Assembly: GCA_024641255.1 (NCBI GenBank)
Contig: JAHEDL010000021.1
Location: 1-7,235, forward strand
DNA length: 7,235 nt
Origin: Pseudorhodobacter sp.
Lineage (GTDB): Bacteria; Pseudomonadota; Alphaproteobacteria; Rhodobacterales; Rhodobacteraceae
Direction of reading: 5' to 3'
Below the pieces are notes generated by a model. The model had not been told where the DNA came from and did not search any database. It saw only the letters and a list, made by a program, of their open reading frames with translations. The position numbers and the translations under genes are program-made. This document shows positions 6,890 through 7,235 of this stretch, in pieces; position 1 is the stretch's first letter, and each line of letters starts with the position of its first letter.

Positions 6890-7235
6890 ATGCCCGCCCC
6901 GAAGAACCATCTGAAAGCCGCGCTTGCCGCCAAAACCCCGCAATTTGGCATCTGGCTTAACTTGGCCAGCCCCTATTCCGCCGAACTGCTGTCCGGGTCC
7001 GGCTTTGATTGGTTGCTGATTGATGGCGAACATGGCCCGAATTCCATTCCCACCATGCTGGCACAGGCGCAAACCATTGGCAGTCGCTGCAATGTCGTGG
7101 TGCGCGTGCCGGTCGGCGAGGTGCATCTGATCAAACAGGTGTTGGATCTGGGGATTCAAACCGTGATGGTGCCAATGATCGAAACCGCCGACCATGCGGC
7201 GCAAATGGTCAAAGCCATGCGCTACCCGCCCGAAG
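6890..7235 (+). CDS. hpaI: 4-hydroxy-2-oxoheptanedioate aldolase, 3' end missing
   Basis: 115 codons are visible before the window edge. The sequence matches the N-terminal half of HpaI, a class II (metal-dependent) pyruvate aldolase. It shares LKAALAAKTPQFGIWL, SAELLSGSGFDWLLIDGEHGPN (about 30-51), IKQVLDLGIQTVMVPM (81-96), and MRYPPE at the cut. Asp45 and His48 correspond to active-site Asp42 and His45 of E. coli HpaI, and Arg72 is a good candidate for the pyruvate-binding Arg70. The Glu and Asp metal ligands lie beyond the window. HpaI cleaves 4-hydroxy-2-oxoheptanedioate to pyruvate and succinate semialdehyde, the last step of the operon pathway. AGGA 6 bases upstream supports the start. 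Confidence 0.92.
   Translation, partial: MPAPKNHLKAALAAKTPQFGIWLNLASPYSAELLSGSGFDWLLIDGEHGPNSIPTMLAQAQTIGSRCNVVVRVPVGEVHLIKQVLDLGIQTVMVPMIETADHAAQMVKAMRYPPE

Noticed and set aside
6482..7204. Open frame on the - strand across hpaH and hpaI
   Set aside because: It spans two strongly supported + strand genes and their junction, with His/Gly-rich shadow composition and no domain.

Overview
The window is a moderately GC-rich, densely packed bacterial segment. Its gene content is that of a homoprotocatechuate (3,4-dihydroxyphenylacetate) meta-cleavage operon, the lower part of 4-hydroxyphenylacetate catabolism. Codon use, short spacers and gene style suggest an alphaproteobacterium, probably of the Rhodobacterales/Rhodobacteraceae type. 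That assignment is inference, since no marker gene is present.

Layout. Positions 1-933 hold the almost complete 3' part of a pxpC-like gene (5-oxoprolinase subunit C / biotin-dependent carboxyltransferase family) on the + strand. It ends convergently, with overlapping stop codons, against a MarR-family regulator (hpaR) on the - strand at 930-1373. A 102-base divergent region (1374-1475) separates hpaR from the catabolic operon. It contains a perfect TTAAC-CT-GTTAA palindrome lying on a plausible promoter, which is the obvious candidate HpaR operator. From 1476 to the right edge the + strand carries seven tightly packed genes: hpaF (isomerase), hpaE (semialdehyde dehydrogenase), hpaD (class III LigB-type extradiol dioxygenase), a VOC-fold extradiol dioxygenase, a single-domain FAH-family protein (hpaG-like), hpaH (hydratase), and the first 115 codons of hpaI (aldolase), cut by the window end. 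Three junctions are ATGA stop/start overlaps. The largest spacer inside the operon is 36 bases. No non-coding stretch reaches 300 bases.

How the genes work together. A ring-cleavage dioxygenase opens homoprotocatechuate to 5-carboxymethyl-2-hydroxymuconate semialdehyde. HpaE oxidises it to 5-carboxymethyl-2-hydroxymuconate, HpaF tautomerises it, the HpaG-like protein decarboxylates and/or isomerises, HpaH hydrates, and HpaI splits the product to pyruvate and succinate semialdehyde. HpaR presumably represses the operon until substrate is present. Neither the entry monooxygenase (hpaBC) nor a succinate semialdehyde dehydrogenase is in the window.

The most notable point is that the operon carries, side by side, two structurally unrelated dioxygenases that both look like homoprotocatechuate 2,3-dioxygenases: the LigB-type enzyme of E. 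coli HpaD and a VOC-type enzyme like that of Brevibacterium/Arthrobacter. Both keep their full metal-ligand sets. I see no wholly new system. The rest is a recognisable pathway with an unusual enzyme complement.
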